From the NCBI RefSeq assembly GCF_000315485.1, contig NZ_JH992940.1, positions 1,748,816-1,812,815 of the forward strand: a DNA stretch of 64,000 bases. Reading direction: 5' to 3'. The notes under the pieces were generated by a model. That model saw only the letters and a program-made list of their open reading frames with translations, ran no database searches and was not told where the DNA came from. The stretch comes from Bacteroides oleiciplenus YIT 12058 (GTDB lineage: Bacteria > Bacteroidota > Bacteroidia > Bacteroidales > Bacteroidaceae). Below are positions 46,861 through 55,747 of this stretch, piece by piece (position 1 is the first letter of the stretch; each line of letters opens with the position of its first letter). Position numbers and translations under genes: made by a program.

Positions 46861-48039
46861 TTATTGTACTTCAACAGATTCAGGAAAATAGACTTGACTG
46901 GGATAGACACCCACACGGTAACTTTCAATATTTCCGCTCTCTTTATAATGGCGGATATAACCCCGCTGTGCCGAGTAATCCAGGCAATCGCAGATGTAAA
47001 CTTCACCTTGCGGACTTACACCGCAACCATACATCATGTCCACTCCCGGCACATGACGGTGTAACCTGAAAGTACCGTTATCCGTATTCAGTGTATAGAT
47101 ACTTTGTTGTGAATCGTTCGGCCGTCCCGGTTTACAGGTTCGCACACTAAAGTAAATCAGCGTTTTAGCAGCATCCATATCCGTACGATTGTAACTGACA
47201 GTTCCGACAACATCTCCCTCTTTGGCCTCATTCTTGTCGACAAAAGGAAGCCGATAAGTAGTTATCACCTTTTCCGTCTCAGGATCAATACATTTCAGCA
47301 GAACGGCAGTGAGTTTGCTTTTATCCCGCTCGTTCATCAAAGCCCATATCCTGCCATTCTTATCTTTTAGCATTTTACAGGTTTTGGTGGTTTCTTCATT
47401 ATAAACGTCTTCTATCATGCGGCTGCCTTCCTGGGTTATATTGTCCAAGTCGAACACATAAAGCCCTTTCGCTGTCATGCCAAACAGTTTATTGTCTGCC
47501 ACTTCCATATATTCCACCCATTTCCTGATAACAATATACTCTAATGGAGTGCCGTAAGGTGGCACGGTACGGATTCGCACCAACTGACTGGGCAAGTCAG
47601 TGCCGGACACATTGTTACTCAAAAGATCGGAAACGATAGCTGTGGTATCCGATACGGACACTATCTGACGTGGCAGCCCAGCCTGTGTATAGAGTATCGT
47701 ACCTTCGGATTTGAATGTTTGGGAGTCTACGATCTCTATTTTCTTAGAGTTGTTCAAAGCCACGAAGTACTTCCCGTTAATCATCGTAATGGATTGTGCC
47801 ACATCTCCCAACGGACGGTTGTTCACAACACGGAAAACGTCGGGACTCACCATTCCATTACGATATAACACGGATATGGCTCCCATATTGGTACCTATTC
47901 GTCCTTCGTTCAACACAATCGCTTCAATATTACCTTCGCCTACTCCGGCAGGGAAATCATCTTCATACTCACAGCCGGATAATGAAAGCATCAACACTGC
48001 ACAAAACAGTCCCAAAACACGTTTTTTCTGCATACGCAA
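46861..48039 (-). CDS. btuG: BtuG-like beta-propeller surface lipoprotein
   Basis: 392 residues, lipobox LSLSGCEYEDD followed by an acidic surface-export tract. The body is a seven-bladed-type propeller (AIVLNEGRIGTNMGAISVLYRNG, IEIVDSQTFKSEG, SPQGEVYICDCLDYSAQRGYIRHY) like BtuG of B. thetaiotaomicron, which binds cobalamin and caps BtuB. It is the first gene after the riboswitch, with btuB next. The symbol is given by synteny and fold; affinity is not shown by sequence. Confidence 0.8.
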   Translation of the reverse strand: MRMQKKRVLGLFCAVLMLSLSGCEYEDDFPAGVGEGNIEAIVLNEGRIGTNMGAISVLYRNGMVSPDVFRVVNNRPLGDVAQSITMINGKYFVALNNSKKIEIVDSQTFKSEGTILYTQAGLPRQIVSVSDTTAIVSDLLSNNVSGTDLPSQLVRIRTVPPYGTPLEYIVIRKWVEYMEVADNKLFGMTAKGLYVFDLDNITQEGSRMIEDVYNEETTKTCKMLKDKNGRIWALMNERDKSKLTAVLLKCIDPETEKVITTYRLPFVDKNEAKEGDVVGTVSYNRTDMDAAKTLIYFSVRTCKPGRPNDSQQSIYTLNTDNGTFRLHRHVPGVDMMYGCGVSPQGEVYICDCLDYSAQRGYIRHYKESGNIESYRVGVYPSQVYFPESVEVQ

Positions 48040-48169
48040 TTTTATTTTCCATTATGTCCCGAGGAGTAAAGTCCGAGCAGCAGTCACATCTCATACCTAC
48101 AACTGTATGAGCTGAAAACGATGTTAATCTCCTACGTTTCTTTATCCCCGAAACCGTAGATTACAGACT

Positions 48170-48352
48170 TTGCAGGCAGGTCTTCTGACTCGCTTCCTTT
48201 CCGGAAGTCCTTCCCATCCATTACGGACAGTGGACAACTGTAGAATTTATCCGGAAAGTTTAATGAAGCTTACAGCAGTGGGTCTGTTCAGGATTTACAC
48301 CTGATTCCCTTTTCACCTCGTTCGATAAGATATATCGCGAAGCACCCGAAAG
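48170..48352 (-). promoter_or_regulatory. Cobalamin (B12) riboswitch
   Basis: Read leftward, the RNA has an AAAGGGAATCAGGTG core with AAATCCTGAACAGACCCAC, then a GATGGGAAGG element, and ends AGTCAGAAGACCTGCC, the conserved closing of cobalamin riboswitches. A leader of ~130 bases follows to the BtuG-like gene, with a CTACG/CGTAG-type hairpin near 48132-48161 that may be the expression platform. It should shut the uptake operon when corrinoid is plentiful. Confidence 0.92.
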
Positions 48353-48373
48353 CCGGATTCTTGAATCCGGGGA

Positions 48374-48381
48374 CAAATATA
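48374..48381 (-). promoter_or_regulatory. -7 element of the corrinoid operon
   Basis: Leftward TATATTTG fits TAnnTTTG and lies ~22 bases before the riboswitch core; a TTG/TTTC -33-like element is ~20 bases upstream. Confidence 0.65.
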
Positions 48382-48457
48382 GAGATTATTAATCATACGA
48401 AACAAGGATATTCCTAAAAAAGCAAAACGAACTTTATGAACTCTTTAACCGGGGGTG

Positions 48458-48703
48458 CCTGCAAACTATTCTCATGCTTGCAAGAAACTAATCCCGGCAC
48501 TGCAAGGAACTAATATTTTTCTTGCATCTAATTTTTTATACAACAATTATACAAGTTTACTACAACAACTGTTGTAAGAAACTTCTATAATTATTGTAGG
48601 AAACTTTCACAGATATTGTATGAATAATAAGATGCAAGAAAAATATTAGTTCCTTGCATGTTTAAGATTAGTTCATCGCATGCTGAGGATTAGTTAGTTG
48701 CAA
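48458..48703. repeat. ~245-bp imperfect palindrome made of short repeats
   Basis: A perfect 29-bp inverted repeat (48501-48529 with 48630-48658) is nested in a longer symmetric structure. The ~100-bp interior also pairs with itself at roughly two thirds of positions. The flanks repeat the same unit: TGCAAGAAACTAAT at 48479, TGCAAGGAACTAAT at 48501, TTGTAAGAAACTT at 48572 and TTGTAGGAAACTTT at 48594, then the inverse orientation to 48703. No gene is present in the 860-base gap between the corrinoid operon and rplU apart from this and the riboswitch. Function unknown. Confidence 0.8.
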
Positions 48704-48783
48704 CGCCATAAATCCTCTTCCGGACATCCTCCTCATTTTCAAGAAGGAGAATTTCGAAATCCACAAAAAAAGAAGAAAAAACA

Positions 48784-48815
48784 TTTGTCTGTTCCGAAGA
48801 AAAGAGGTACTTTTG
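48784..48815 (+). promoter_or_regulatory. rplU-rpmA promoter
   Basis: TTTG (48784-48787), a 20-base gap and TACTTTTG (48808-48815) match the Bacteroides -33/-7 consensus. The leader to rplU is ~85 bases. Confidence 0.75.
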
Positions 48816-48906
48816 TGCCCGATTATTCCGCACCGGGTTCGACAAAGCGTTTTCTAAGTGATTAGAGACCACCCGACGGAGCTAACTTATACATTATATA
48901 TAAGAA

Positions 48907-49224
48907 ATGTACGCAATTGTAGAAATCAACGGTCAGCAATTTAAAGCAGAAGCTGGCAAGAAACTGTTTGTACACCACATTCAGAATGCAGAAAATGGTA
49001 CAACAGTAGAATTTGACAAGGTTCTTTTGGTAGACAAAGATGGCGCAATCACTGTAGGTGTTCCTACTGTAGAAGGTGCAAAAGTAGTTTGCCAGATTGT
49101 ATCAAGCATGGTAAAGGGTGACAAAGTTCTTGTTTTCCACAAGAAAAGAAGAAAAGGTCATCGTAAGTTGAACGGTCACCGTCAGCAATTCACAGAGTTA
49201 ACAATTACAGAAGTAGTAGCTTAA
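48907..49224 (+). CDS. rplU: 50S ribosomal protein L21
   Basis: 105 residues, standard length. It starts [24 protein letters not shown] and contains the L21 signature near the C-terminus ([17 protein letters not shown]). It binds 23S rRNA domain II in the large subunit. It is followed by rpmA after 23 bases, the conserved rplU-rpmA pair. Confidence 0.98.
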   Translation: MYAIVEINGQQFKAEAGKKLFVHHIQNAENGTTVEFDKVLLVDKDGAITVGVPTVEGAKVVCQIVSSMVKGDKVLVFHKKRRKGHRKLNGHRQQFTELTITEVVA

Positions 49225-49247
49225 TCAATTTAAAACAGTAAGAAGAA

Positions 49248-49517
49248 ATGGCACATAAAAAAGGTGTCGGTAGTTCTAAGAACGGCCGCGAATCACAGAG
49301 CAAGAGATTAGGCGTTAAGATATTTGGTGGCGAAGTTTGCAAAGCAGGCAACATCATCATTCGTCAAAGAGGTACTGAATTCCACCCGGGCAATAACATG
49401 GGCATGGGTAGAGACCACACTCTTTTCGCTTTAGTAGACGGAACTGTACAGTTCAAAGTAACCAAGGGTGACAGACGCTATGTATCTGTAATCCCTGCTG
49501 AAACTACAGAAGCATAA
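49248..49517 (+). CDS. rpmA: 50S ribosomal protein L27
   Basis: 89 residues. It begins [24 protein letters not shown], the L27 N-terminus that reaches the peptidyl-transferase centre, and has no Firmicute-type cleaved leader. The [18 protein letters not shown] motif is intact. A strong terminator follows at 49535. Confidence 0.98.
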   Translation: MAHKKGVGSSKNGRESQSKRLGVKIFGGEVCKAGNIIIRQRGTEFHPGNNMGMGRDHTLFALVDGTVQFKVTKGDRRYVSVIPAETTEA

Positions 49518-49534
49518 GTTTCGGAACAAGAAAT

Positions 49535-49580
49535 AAAGAAGAGGGATGTGATCCGTATGGATTACATCCCTCTTCTTTTT
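49535..49580 (+). terminator. Terminator after rpmA
   Basis: Arm 49535-49554 (AAAGAAGAGGGATGTGATCC) pairs with 49559-49576 with one mismatch, and five Ts follow. Confidence 0.9.
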
Positions 49581-49613
49581 GTGCGAAACATCGCACATTA
49601 TTTGTTTTTTATT

Positions 49614-49621
49614 TATCTTTG
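49614..49621 (+). promoter_or_regulatory. serS -7 element
   Basis: TATCTTTG 44 bases before the serS start; the -33 element is unclear. Confidence 0.55.
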
Positions 49622-49664
49622 CACACTCATATAGAAGAGAAACATCAAAAACAAGTATCAAGAT

Positions 49665-50939
49665 ATGCTTACCATTAAACAAATTACAGAAAACACCGAC
49701 GCGGTGATCCGCGGACTGGAGAAAAAGCATTTCAAAAATGCTAAAGAGACAATAGACCAGGTAATTGCCTTCAACGACAAAAGACGTAGTACACAGTCTG
49801 TATTAGATAATAACCTCTCTGAAGTGAACTCAATCTCCAAATCCGTCGGGCAACTGATGAAAGAAGGAAAGAAAGAGGAAGCCGAAGTGGCCAAGAGTCG
49901 TGTAGCCGAGCTGAAGGAAACCAACAAGACGTTGCAGGCCGAAATGGACCAGGCTGCCGAAGATATGCAGAACCTGCTCTATACCATTCCGAATGTACCT
50001 TATGATGAAGTGCCCGAAGGTGTAGGTGCCGAAGACAATGTAGTTGAGAAAATGGGAGGCATGGAAACTGAGCTTCCCAAAGATGCATTGCCTCACTGGG
50101 AATTAACAAAGAAATATGATTTGATTGATTTCGACTTAGGCGTAAAGATTACAGGAGCCGGATTCCCAGTTTATAAAGGAAAAGGCGCACAGCTGCAACG
50201 CGCTCTGATTAATTTCTTCCTGGACGAAGCCCGTAAATCGGGGTATCTGGAAATCATGCCACCGACAGTGGTAAATGCTGCTTCCGGTTACGGAACAGGC
50301 CAGTTACCTGATAAAGAAGGTCAGATGTATCACTGCGAAGTAGACGATTTATATCTTATCCCGACAGCTGAAGTACCAGTTACGAACATCTACCGCGATG
50401 TAATTCTGGAAGAGAAGCAACTTCCCATCAAGAATTGCGCATATACACAATGTTTCCGTCGTGAAGCAGGTTCTTATGGTAAGGATGTACGCGGTTTGAA
50501 CCGTTTGCACGAGTTCTCTAAAGTAGAACTCGTTCGCATTGACAAGCCGGAACACTCTAAACAATCTCACAAGGAGATGCTGGACCACGTGGAAGGTTTG
50601 TTGCAAAAACTGGAATTACCCTATCGTATTCTTCGCCTCTGTGGTGGTGATATGAGTTTTACAGCTGCGCTTTGTTTCGACTTCGAGGTATATTCCGAAG
50701 CACAGAAACGCTGGCTGGAAGTAAGCTCCGTATCCAACTTCGACACATATCAGGCCAACCGCCTGAAATGCCGCTATCGCAGTGGAGAAAAGAAAACTGA
50801 ACTCTGCCATACCCTGAATGGTTCTGCCCTGGCATTGCCGCGCATCGTTGCCGCTCTGCTGGAAAACAATCAGACACCGGAAGGTATCCGCATCCCGAAA
50901 GCATTGGTGCCGTATACGGGATTTGAGATGATTGACTAA
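49665..50939 (+). CDS. serS: Seryl-tRNA synthetase
   Basis: 424 residues, standard for bacterial SerRS. The N-terminal ~110 residues form the tRNA-binding coiled coil (KKHFKNAKETIDQVIAFNDKRRS ... RVAELKETNKTL). The class II core has motif 2 CFRREAGSYGKDVRGLNRLHEFSKVE and motif 3 NGSALALPRIVAALLENNQ. It charges tRNA-Ser and tRNA-Sec in the cytoplasm. Monocistronic between a terminator and the RAYT element. Confidence 0.98.
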   Translation: MLTIKQITENTDAVIRGLEKKHFKNAKETIDQVIAFNDKRRSTQSVLDNNLSEVNSISKSVGQLMKEGKKEEAEVAKSRVAELKETNKTLQAEMDQAAEDMQNLLYTIPNVPYDEVPEGVGAEDNVVEKMGGMETELPKDALPHWELTKKYDLIDFDLGVKITGAGFPVYKGKGAQLQRALINFFLDEARKSGYLEIMPPTVVNAASGYGTGQLPDKEGQMYHCEVDDLYLIPTAEVPVTNIYRDVILEEKQLPIKNCAYTQCFRREAGSYGKDVRGLNRLHEFSKVELVRIDKPEHSKQSHKEMLDHVEGLLQKLELPYRILRLCGGDMSFTAALCFDFEVYSEAQKRWLEVSSVSNFDTYQANRLKCRYRSGEKKTELCHTLNGSALALPRIVAALLENNQTPEGIRIPKALVPYTGFEMID

Positions 50940-51057
50940 TCTTCAATGTTATATAATTACATTATGTAAATATAATATATACACTTATAATATACTACTA
51001 AAATGTACTTATCCGGAAAACATTGTATCATAAAAGTACTCTGATGCAATGCTTTCC

Positions 51058-51137
51058 AAAGGCTGAAAGCCTTGCATCATATAGCCCGGGGCACCGCCCC
51101 GGGTTTCTTCATACCTATACTTACGTCCTGAAAGGGC
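51058..51137. repeat. Left REP-like hairpin cluster flanking the RAYT gene
   Basis: Three short hairpins: AAGGCTGAAAGCCTT (51059-51073), CCCGGGGCACCGCCCCGGG (51085-51103) and TCCTGAAAGGGC (51126-51137). The same three types recur in reverse order on the other side of the gene. The GC-rich arms contrast with the surrounding A/T-rich DNA. Confidence 0.75.
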
Positions 51138-51151
51138 AAAACCAAACTACT

Positions 51152-51604
51152 ATGTCACAATCCCTAAATAAAATCTACACACACATCATCTTTTCTACTA
51201 AAAACCGTGAAGATATACTTCCCTTAACAAATTTAGACAACATACACCGATATATAGAAGGAATAATCAATCGAAACCTCTGTAAAAGCATTATTGTAGG
51301 TGGTACAGCCAATCATATACATATACTTTGTGAATTAGCAAGTACCGTGTCTATTGCCATGCTGTTACAAGAGATTAAAAGAAGTTCTTCCAAATGGATT
51401 AAAAATGAATATCCGAAACTTCAGTATTTTGCTTGGCAAAACGGCTATGCAGCATTCTCAGTCAGCCAATCAAAAGTAGCTGCAGTAACACACTATATTT
51501 GTAAACAGCAGGAACATCATCAAAAGAAAAGTTTTAGAGAAGAGTTGATTGACTTTCTTAAAAGTTATCATGTAGAATATAATGAAGAGTATTTATGGAC
51601 ATAG
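51152..51604 (+). CDS. REP-associated tyrosine transposase (RAYT, Y1/IS200-like HUH family)
   Basis: 150 residues from ATG 51152 (the frame opens further upstream, through the left hairpins, but family proteins begin near MSQSLNKIYTHIIFSTKNR). The metal-binding HUH motif is GTANHIHILCEL (H55, H57) and the catalytic Tyr is Y115 in VTHYICKQQEHH. These are the active residues of Y1 single-strand transposases. Flanking mirrored hairpins identify it as a RAYT, which acts on REP sequences rather than moving itself. No TnpB partner or IS ends were found. Confidence 0.88.
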   Translation: MSQSLNKIYTHIIFSTKNREDILPLTNLDNIHRYIEGIINRNLCKSIIVGGTANHIHILCELASTVSIAMLLQEIKRSSSKWIKNEYPKLQYFAWQNGYAAFSVSQSKVAAVTHYICKQQEHHQKKSFREELIDFLKSYHVEYNEEYLWT

Positions 51605-51631
51605 GTTATCCTCGCTCCATCACCCGCTTAT

Positions 51632-51715
51632 GCCCTTACAGGGCGTAAGATAGTGATACACCCCATTACCCAGGGCACTGCCCTGGGCTATAAGATAAAA
51701 GGCTTCCAGCCTTTT
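51632..51715. repeat. Right REP-like hairpin cluster flanking the RAYT gene
   Basis: GCCCTTACAGGGC (51632-51644), CCCAGGGCACTGCCCTGGG (51669-51687) and AAAAGGCTTCCAGCCTTTT (51697-51715). The order is the mirror of the left cluster, so gene and repeats form one symmetric unit. The 51605-51887 gap contains this and the nfn promoter, no gene. Confidence 0.75.
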
Positions 51716-51801
51716 AAACTACACTCCAAAAGTTTTTTGTCTAACTTTTGAGGTACAGGTCACTTTGACCTCTACCCGTATCTTTTTTACCCATAACTTT
51801 C

Positions 51802-51831
51802 TTTGTTTTTCCCAAATAACCCGTATCTTTG
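51802..51831 (+). promoter_or_regulatory. Promoter of the NfnAB-like gene
   Basis: TTTG (51802-51805), an 18-base gap and TATCTTTG (51824-51831). An AGGTCA/TGACCT inverted repeat lies at 51758-51772, upstream of the promoter. Confidence 0.75.
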
Positions 51832-51887
51832 CAAACCGTAACAATCTGAAAGTAATTACGTAATTATACCAACAAAATTATAAGATA

Positions 51888-54194
51888 ATGAACAAAATCA
51901 TTAGCAAAGAACATTTTTCTGAAAAGGTTTTTAAATTGGAGATTGAGGCACCTTTGATTGCCCGTTCACGCAAGGCAGGACACTTCGTCATTGTACGTGT
52001 AGGCGAGAAAGGCGAACGTATGCCGCTGACAATTGCCGGGGCAGACACTGTGCGCGGTACTATCACTTTGGTAGTACAGGAAGTAGGCCTCTCCTCTACC
52101 CGCCTTTGCGAACTGAATGAAGGCGACTACATCACCGATGTAGTGGGCCCGTTGGGACAAGCTACTCACATTGAGAACTTCGGAACGGTGGTCTGCGCAG
52201 GTGGCGGCGTAGGTGTAGCCCCCATGCTTCCTATCGTACAAGCATTGAAAGCTGCCGGGAACCGCGTTATTGCCGTGCTTGCCGGACGCAGCAAAGAACT
52301 GATTATCCTTGAAAAAGAAATGCGCGAAAGTGCAGACGAGGTCATCATTATGACCGATGACGGCTCTTACGGACGAAAAGGATTGGTTACAGAAGGGGTA
52401 GAAGAAGTTATCAAACGGGAGAAAGTGGACAAGTGCTTTGCCATCGGCCCTGCTATCATGATGAAATTTGTTTGTTTGCTGACTAAGAAATATAACATCC
52501 CGACAGACGTTTCACTGAACACTATTATGGTGGACGGTACCGGTATGTGCGGTGCCTGCCGCATCACTATCGGCGGAAAAACCAAGTTTGTCTGTGTAGA
52601 TGGGCCGGAGTTTGACGGCCATCAGGTAGACTTTGACGAGATGCTGAAACGTATGGGTGCTTTCAAAAGCATCGAACGCGAAGAAATGCACAAGCTCGAA
52701 GAAGGAGAATCCTGCAAAGCCATGCCGGAAGCCACAGAGATAGTGGATGAGAAAAGCCGCAATGCTGCATGGCGTTTGGAACTTCGCAAAGCCATGAAGC
52801 CGAAAGAACGCACGGCTATTCCACGCGTTGAAATGAACGAGCTCGATGCGGAATACCGCTCACATAGCCGCAAGGAAGAAGTGAACCAGGGACTGACAGA
52901 AGAACAAGCATTGACAGAAGCAAAACGCTGTCTGGACTGTGCCAACCCAGGCTGTATGGAAGGTTGCCCCGTAGGTATCGATATCCCCCGCTTCATCAAG
53001 AACATAGAACGCGGAGAAATTCTTGAAGCTGCCAAGACGCTGAAAGAAACCAGTGCCTTGCCTGCTGTTTGCGGCCGTGTATGTCCGCAAGAGAAGCAGT
53101 GCGAAGCTAAATGTATCCACTTGAAAATGAAGGAACAGCCAGTAGCTATCGGTTATCTGGAACGCTTCGCTGCCGACTATGAGCGCGAAAGCGGACAAAT
53201 CTCTGTTCCGGAAATCAAGGAAAAGAACGGCATCAAGATTGCTGTCATTGGTTCTGGCCCCGCCGGACTTTCCTTTGCAGGAGATATGGCGAAATATGGT
53301 TATGAAGTTACTGTTTTCGAGGCCCTGCATGAAATCGGTGGTGTATTGAAATACGGTATTCCCGAATTCCGTCTACCAAACAAAGTAGTAGATGTAGAGA
53401 TTGATAACCTCGCCAAGATGGGGGTTAACTTTGTAAAAGACTGTATCATCGGTAAGACTATCAGTGTGGAACAGTTGGAAGAAGAAGGTTTCAAAGGAGT
53501 ATTCGTTGCATCCGGTGCCGGATTACCTAACTTTATGAATATTCCGGGAGAAAACTCCATTAATATTCTGTCATCCAATGAATACCTGACGCGTGTCAAC
53601 CTGATGGATGCAGCGAGCGAAGACTCTGACACACCAGTACCATTCGGAAAAAATGTAGCTGTCATTGGCGGTGGAAACACAGCGATGGACTCGGTACGCA
53701 CCGCACGCCGTCTGGGTGCCGAACGTGCCATAATCATCTATCGTCGTTCCGAAGAAGAAATGCCCGCACGTATCGAAGAGGTAAAACATGCCAAAGAAGA
53801 AGGCGTTGAATTCCTCACACTGCATAATCCAATAGAATACATCGCCGACGAACAAGGAAAGGTAAAACAAGTCATTCTACAAAAGATGGAGCTTGGTGAA
53901 CCGGACGCTTCCGGACGTCGTAGCCCTGTCCCCATTCCGGGAGCAACAGAAACGATTGATATCGACCTGGCTATCGTCAGCGTAGGCGTATCTCCCAATC
54001 CTATTGTACCCTCATCTATTCCGGGTCTGGAAATGGGACGCAAGGGCACGATTGCCGTGAACGAGAATATGCAATCGTCCATCCCAACCATTTACGCCGG
54101 TGGTGACATTGTTCGTGGTGGTGCTACCGTTATTCTTGCTATGGGCGACGGACGAAAGGCTGCTGCTGCCATGAATGAACAGTTGAAGAAATAA
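51888..54194 (+). CDS. Fused NfnAB-like flavoprotein (PyrK-type reductase plus GltD-type glutamate synthase subunit)
   Basis: 768 residues in two fused enzymes. Residues ~1-285 are PyrK/NfnA-like: FAD/NAD reductase with CAGGGVGVAPMLP and a [2Fe-2S] centre (GMCGACR ... FVC). Residues ~300-768 are GltD/NfnB-like: 4Fe-4S cysteines (CLDCANPGCMEGCPVGIDIP, CGRVCPQEKQCEAKC), FAD site (GSGPAGLSFAGDMAKYG) and NADPH site (GGGNTAMDSVRTARRLG). Such fusions in Bacteroidales are annotated as dihydroorotate dehydrogenase/glutamate synthase chains and probably act as NADH-dependent ferredoxin:NADP oxidoreductase. No gltB lies nearby, which favours the Nfn role. Confidence 0.88.
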   Translation: MNKIISKEHFSEKVFKLEIEAPLIARSRKAGHFVIVRVGEKGERMPLTIAGADTVRGTITLVVQEVGLSSTRLCELNEGDYITDVVGPLGQATHIENFGTVVCAGGGVGVAPMLPIVQALKAAGNRVIAVLAGRSKELIILEKEMRESADEVIIMTDDGSYGRKGLVTEGVEEVIKREKVDKCFAIGPAIMMKFVCLLTKKYNIPTDVSLNTIMVDGTGMCGACRITIGGKTKFVCVDGPEFDGHQVDFDEMLKRMGAFKSIEREEMHKLEEGESCKAMPEATEIVDEKSRNAAWRLELRKAMKPKERTAIPRVEMNELDAEYRSHSRKEEVNQGLTEEQALTEAKRCLDCANPGCMEGCPVGIDIPRFIKNIERGEILEAAKTLKETSALPAVCGRVCPQEKQCEAKCIHLKMKEQPVAIGYLERFAADYERESGQISVPEIKEKNGIKIAVIGSGPAGLSFAGDMAKYGYEVTVFEALHEIGGVLKYGIPEFRLPNKVVDVEIDNLAKMGVNFVKDCIIGKTISVEQLEEEGFKGVFVASGAGLPNFMNIPGENSINILSSNEYLTRVNLMDAASEDSDTPVPFGKNVAVIGGGNTAMDSVRTARRLGAERAIIIYRRSEEEMPARIEEVKHAKEEGVEFLTLHNPIEYIADEQGKVKQVILQKMELGEPDASGRRSPVPIPGATETIDIDLAIVSVGVSPNPIVPSSIPGLEMGRKGTIAVNENMQSSIPTIYAGGDIVRGGATVILAMGDGRKAAAAMNEQLKK

Positions 54195-54208
54195 TAATAT
54201 TCTCTAAT

Positions 54209-54251
54209 AAGAAGAAGCCCCGTTTGCATGATGCAAACGGGGCTTCTTCTT
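54209..54251. terminator. Bidirectional terminator between the nfn-like gene and panD
   Basis: AAGAAGCCCCGTTTGCAT (54212-54229) pairs with an 18-base perfect partner ending at 54248; A and T runs flank both sides. Confidence 0.88.
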
Positions 54252-54274
54252 ATTGGTATTTTGCAAAGGACTGA

Positions 54275-54628
54275 TTACTTCACCACCTTGTTCGTTGCCG
54301 GATCGGGGAAAATCACCGACGGTTTGAACAACTTGGCTTCTTCAAAGTCCATCAAGGCATACGACATAATAATGATGATATCGTCCGGCTGCACCTTACG
54401 GGCTGCCGCACCGTTCAGACAAATCTTACCCGAACCACGTTCACCTTTAATAATGTAAGTTTCAAAACGCTCGCCATTATTGTTGTCGGCAATGTATACT
54501 TTTTCACCGGCAATCATATTGGCCGCATCCAACAAATCCTCGTCAATCGTAATGCTCCCCATATAATTGAGGTTAGCTTCCGTGACGCGGGCACAATGGA
54601 TTTTCGACTTCAGCACTTCAATCATCAT
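54275..54628 (-). CDS. panD: Aspartate 1-decarboxylase precursor
   Basis: 117 residues. It makes beta-alanine from aspartate for pantothenate. The self-cleavage site is Gly-Ser in [17 protein letters not shown], which generates the pyruvoyl group; [21 protein letters not shown] is also conserved. It follows panC by 27 bases in the same direction, so the two pantothenate genes form an operon. Confidence 0.97.
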   Translation of the reverse strand: MMIEVLKSKIHCARVTEANLNYMGSITIDEDLLDAANMIAGEKVYIADNNNGERFETYIIKGERGSGKICLNGAAARKVQPDDIIIIMSYALMDFEEAKLFKPSVIFPDPATNKVVK

Positions 54629-54655
54629 AAGGCCTGATCTCTCTTTTTAGGTTTA

Positions 54656-55501
54656 TTACTCTTTATATTTAACATTGTCAATCAGCCGGACTTCACCACA
54701 GAATACCGTGATGCAACCTACGGCATATGCCGTTTCTTCCCAATTGGCAATTCTCTGCAACGTGTTGCCGTCCACCAGTTCGAAATATTCCAGACGCAGA
54801 CCGGGAGCAGCTGCAATGGCATCTTCCACAAACTTCTGAGTCTCAGCAACCGTGTGAGAGGCTGCAAAGGTACGACTTTCAAATAATGTTTGCGAGATTT
54901 TTAAAGCATTTTTGCGTTCTCCGGCAGATAAACGTGCGTTACGACTACTCAGAGCCAACCCATCTTCCTCACGTACAATGGGGCATCCCACTATTTCCAA
55001 CGGATAATTCATCTGACGAACCATCTCACGGATAATAGCCAACTGCTGGAAATCTTTTTCTCCGAAATAAGCACGGTCCGGTTTCACAGCATCAAACAGT
55101 TTGCTCACAATCTGGCAGACACCATTAAAATGTCCCGGACGGAAAGCCCCCTCCATCACTGTATCCAATGGTGCATAGCTAAACTGGCGTGTATCAGGTT
55201 CAGGATACATCTCCGCAACCGAAGGGGCGAACACAAAGGCCGCACCGCATGCTTCCAACAAAGCACAATCGGCTTCCAATGTACGGGGATATTTCTCTAA
55301 ATCGTTCTTGTCGTTGAACTGTGTCGGGTTTACAAAAACACTCACTACCGCAGCGCCATTCTCTGCAACACAACGCTTCACCAATGACGCATGACCGGCA
55401 TGCAAGGCGCCCATTGTAGGCACTAATCCTACCTTTTTACCTTGGGCCCGTAAAGCCGACAGTCCGGCCTGCAAGTCCTTGATAGTATGTACTATTTTCA
55501 T
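54656..55501 (-). CDS. panC: Pantothenate synthetase
   Basis: 281 residues, normal length. It condenses pantoate and beta-alanine with ATP. Visible are [18 protein letters not shown] (HIGH-like nucleotide motif), [33 protein letters not shown] and [11 protein letters not shown] (KMSKS-like). Transcribed divergently from the GT5-like gene across a 246-base gap. Confidence 0.97.
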   Translation of the reverse strand: MKIVHTIKDLQAGLSALRAQGKKVGLVPTMGALHAGHASLVKRCVAENGAAVVSVFVNPTQFNDKNDLEKYPRTLEADCALLEACGAAFVFAPSVAEMYPEPDTRQFSYAPLDTVMEGAFRPGHFNGVCQIVSKLFDAVKPDRAYFGEKDFQQLAIIREMVRQMNYPLEIVGCPIVREEDGLALSSRNARLSAGERKNALKISQTLFESRTFAASHTVAETQKFVEDAIAAAPGLRLEYFELVDGNTLQRIANWEETAYAVGCITVFCGEVRLIDNVKYKE

Positions 55502-55688
55502 CTTTATAGGTTATATAATAACTTAGTTGTTCGCAAAAACGGTGCAAAATAAACTATTATTTAGCATATAAAGAAGAAATATCGCAAATTAATGCAAAAG
55601 TTATGTCCGCCCAAGAAGCCCTTCCAAGGCAATGTTGCACTGAAAAACAAGCAGTTAACAATTCATAAGGAATTATAGAGCTGACTTA

Positions 55689-55722
55689 TTTGCCCAAGTG
55701 CCCGATTTTTTTTATATCTTTG
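55689..55722 (+). promoter_or_regulatory. Promoter of the GT5-like gene
   Basis: TTTG (55689-55692) and TATCTTTG (55715-55722) with a 22-base gap, 26 bases before the start codon. The remaining 55502-55688 holds the unresolved panC promoter and no gene. Confidence 0.6.
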
Positions 55723-55747
55723 CAGAATAATTGAGAACATTGTTATT

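Noticed and set aside
48458..48703. CRISPR array
   Set aside because: Units vary in sequence and spacing, switch orientation at the centre, have no uniform spacers, and no cas gene is near.
48690..48872. Leftward 60-codon frame upstream of rplU
   Set aside because: It overlaps the rplU promoter and leader and has no plausible homology or ribosome site.
49581..49596. GTGCGA/TCGCAC hairpin before serS as a T-box or serine riboswitch
   Set aside because: The stem is only six bases, no conserved T-box sequence is present, and T-boxes are not expected in this phylum.
51023..51151. N-terminal extension of the RAYT protein
   Set aside because: The extra codons run through the left hairpin cluster and precede the conserved family start at 51152.
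52367..54091. Several leftward frames opposite the NfnAB-like gene
   Set aside because: They arise from codon bias of the real gene; no motif or ribosome site supports them.
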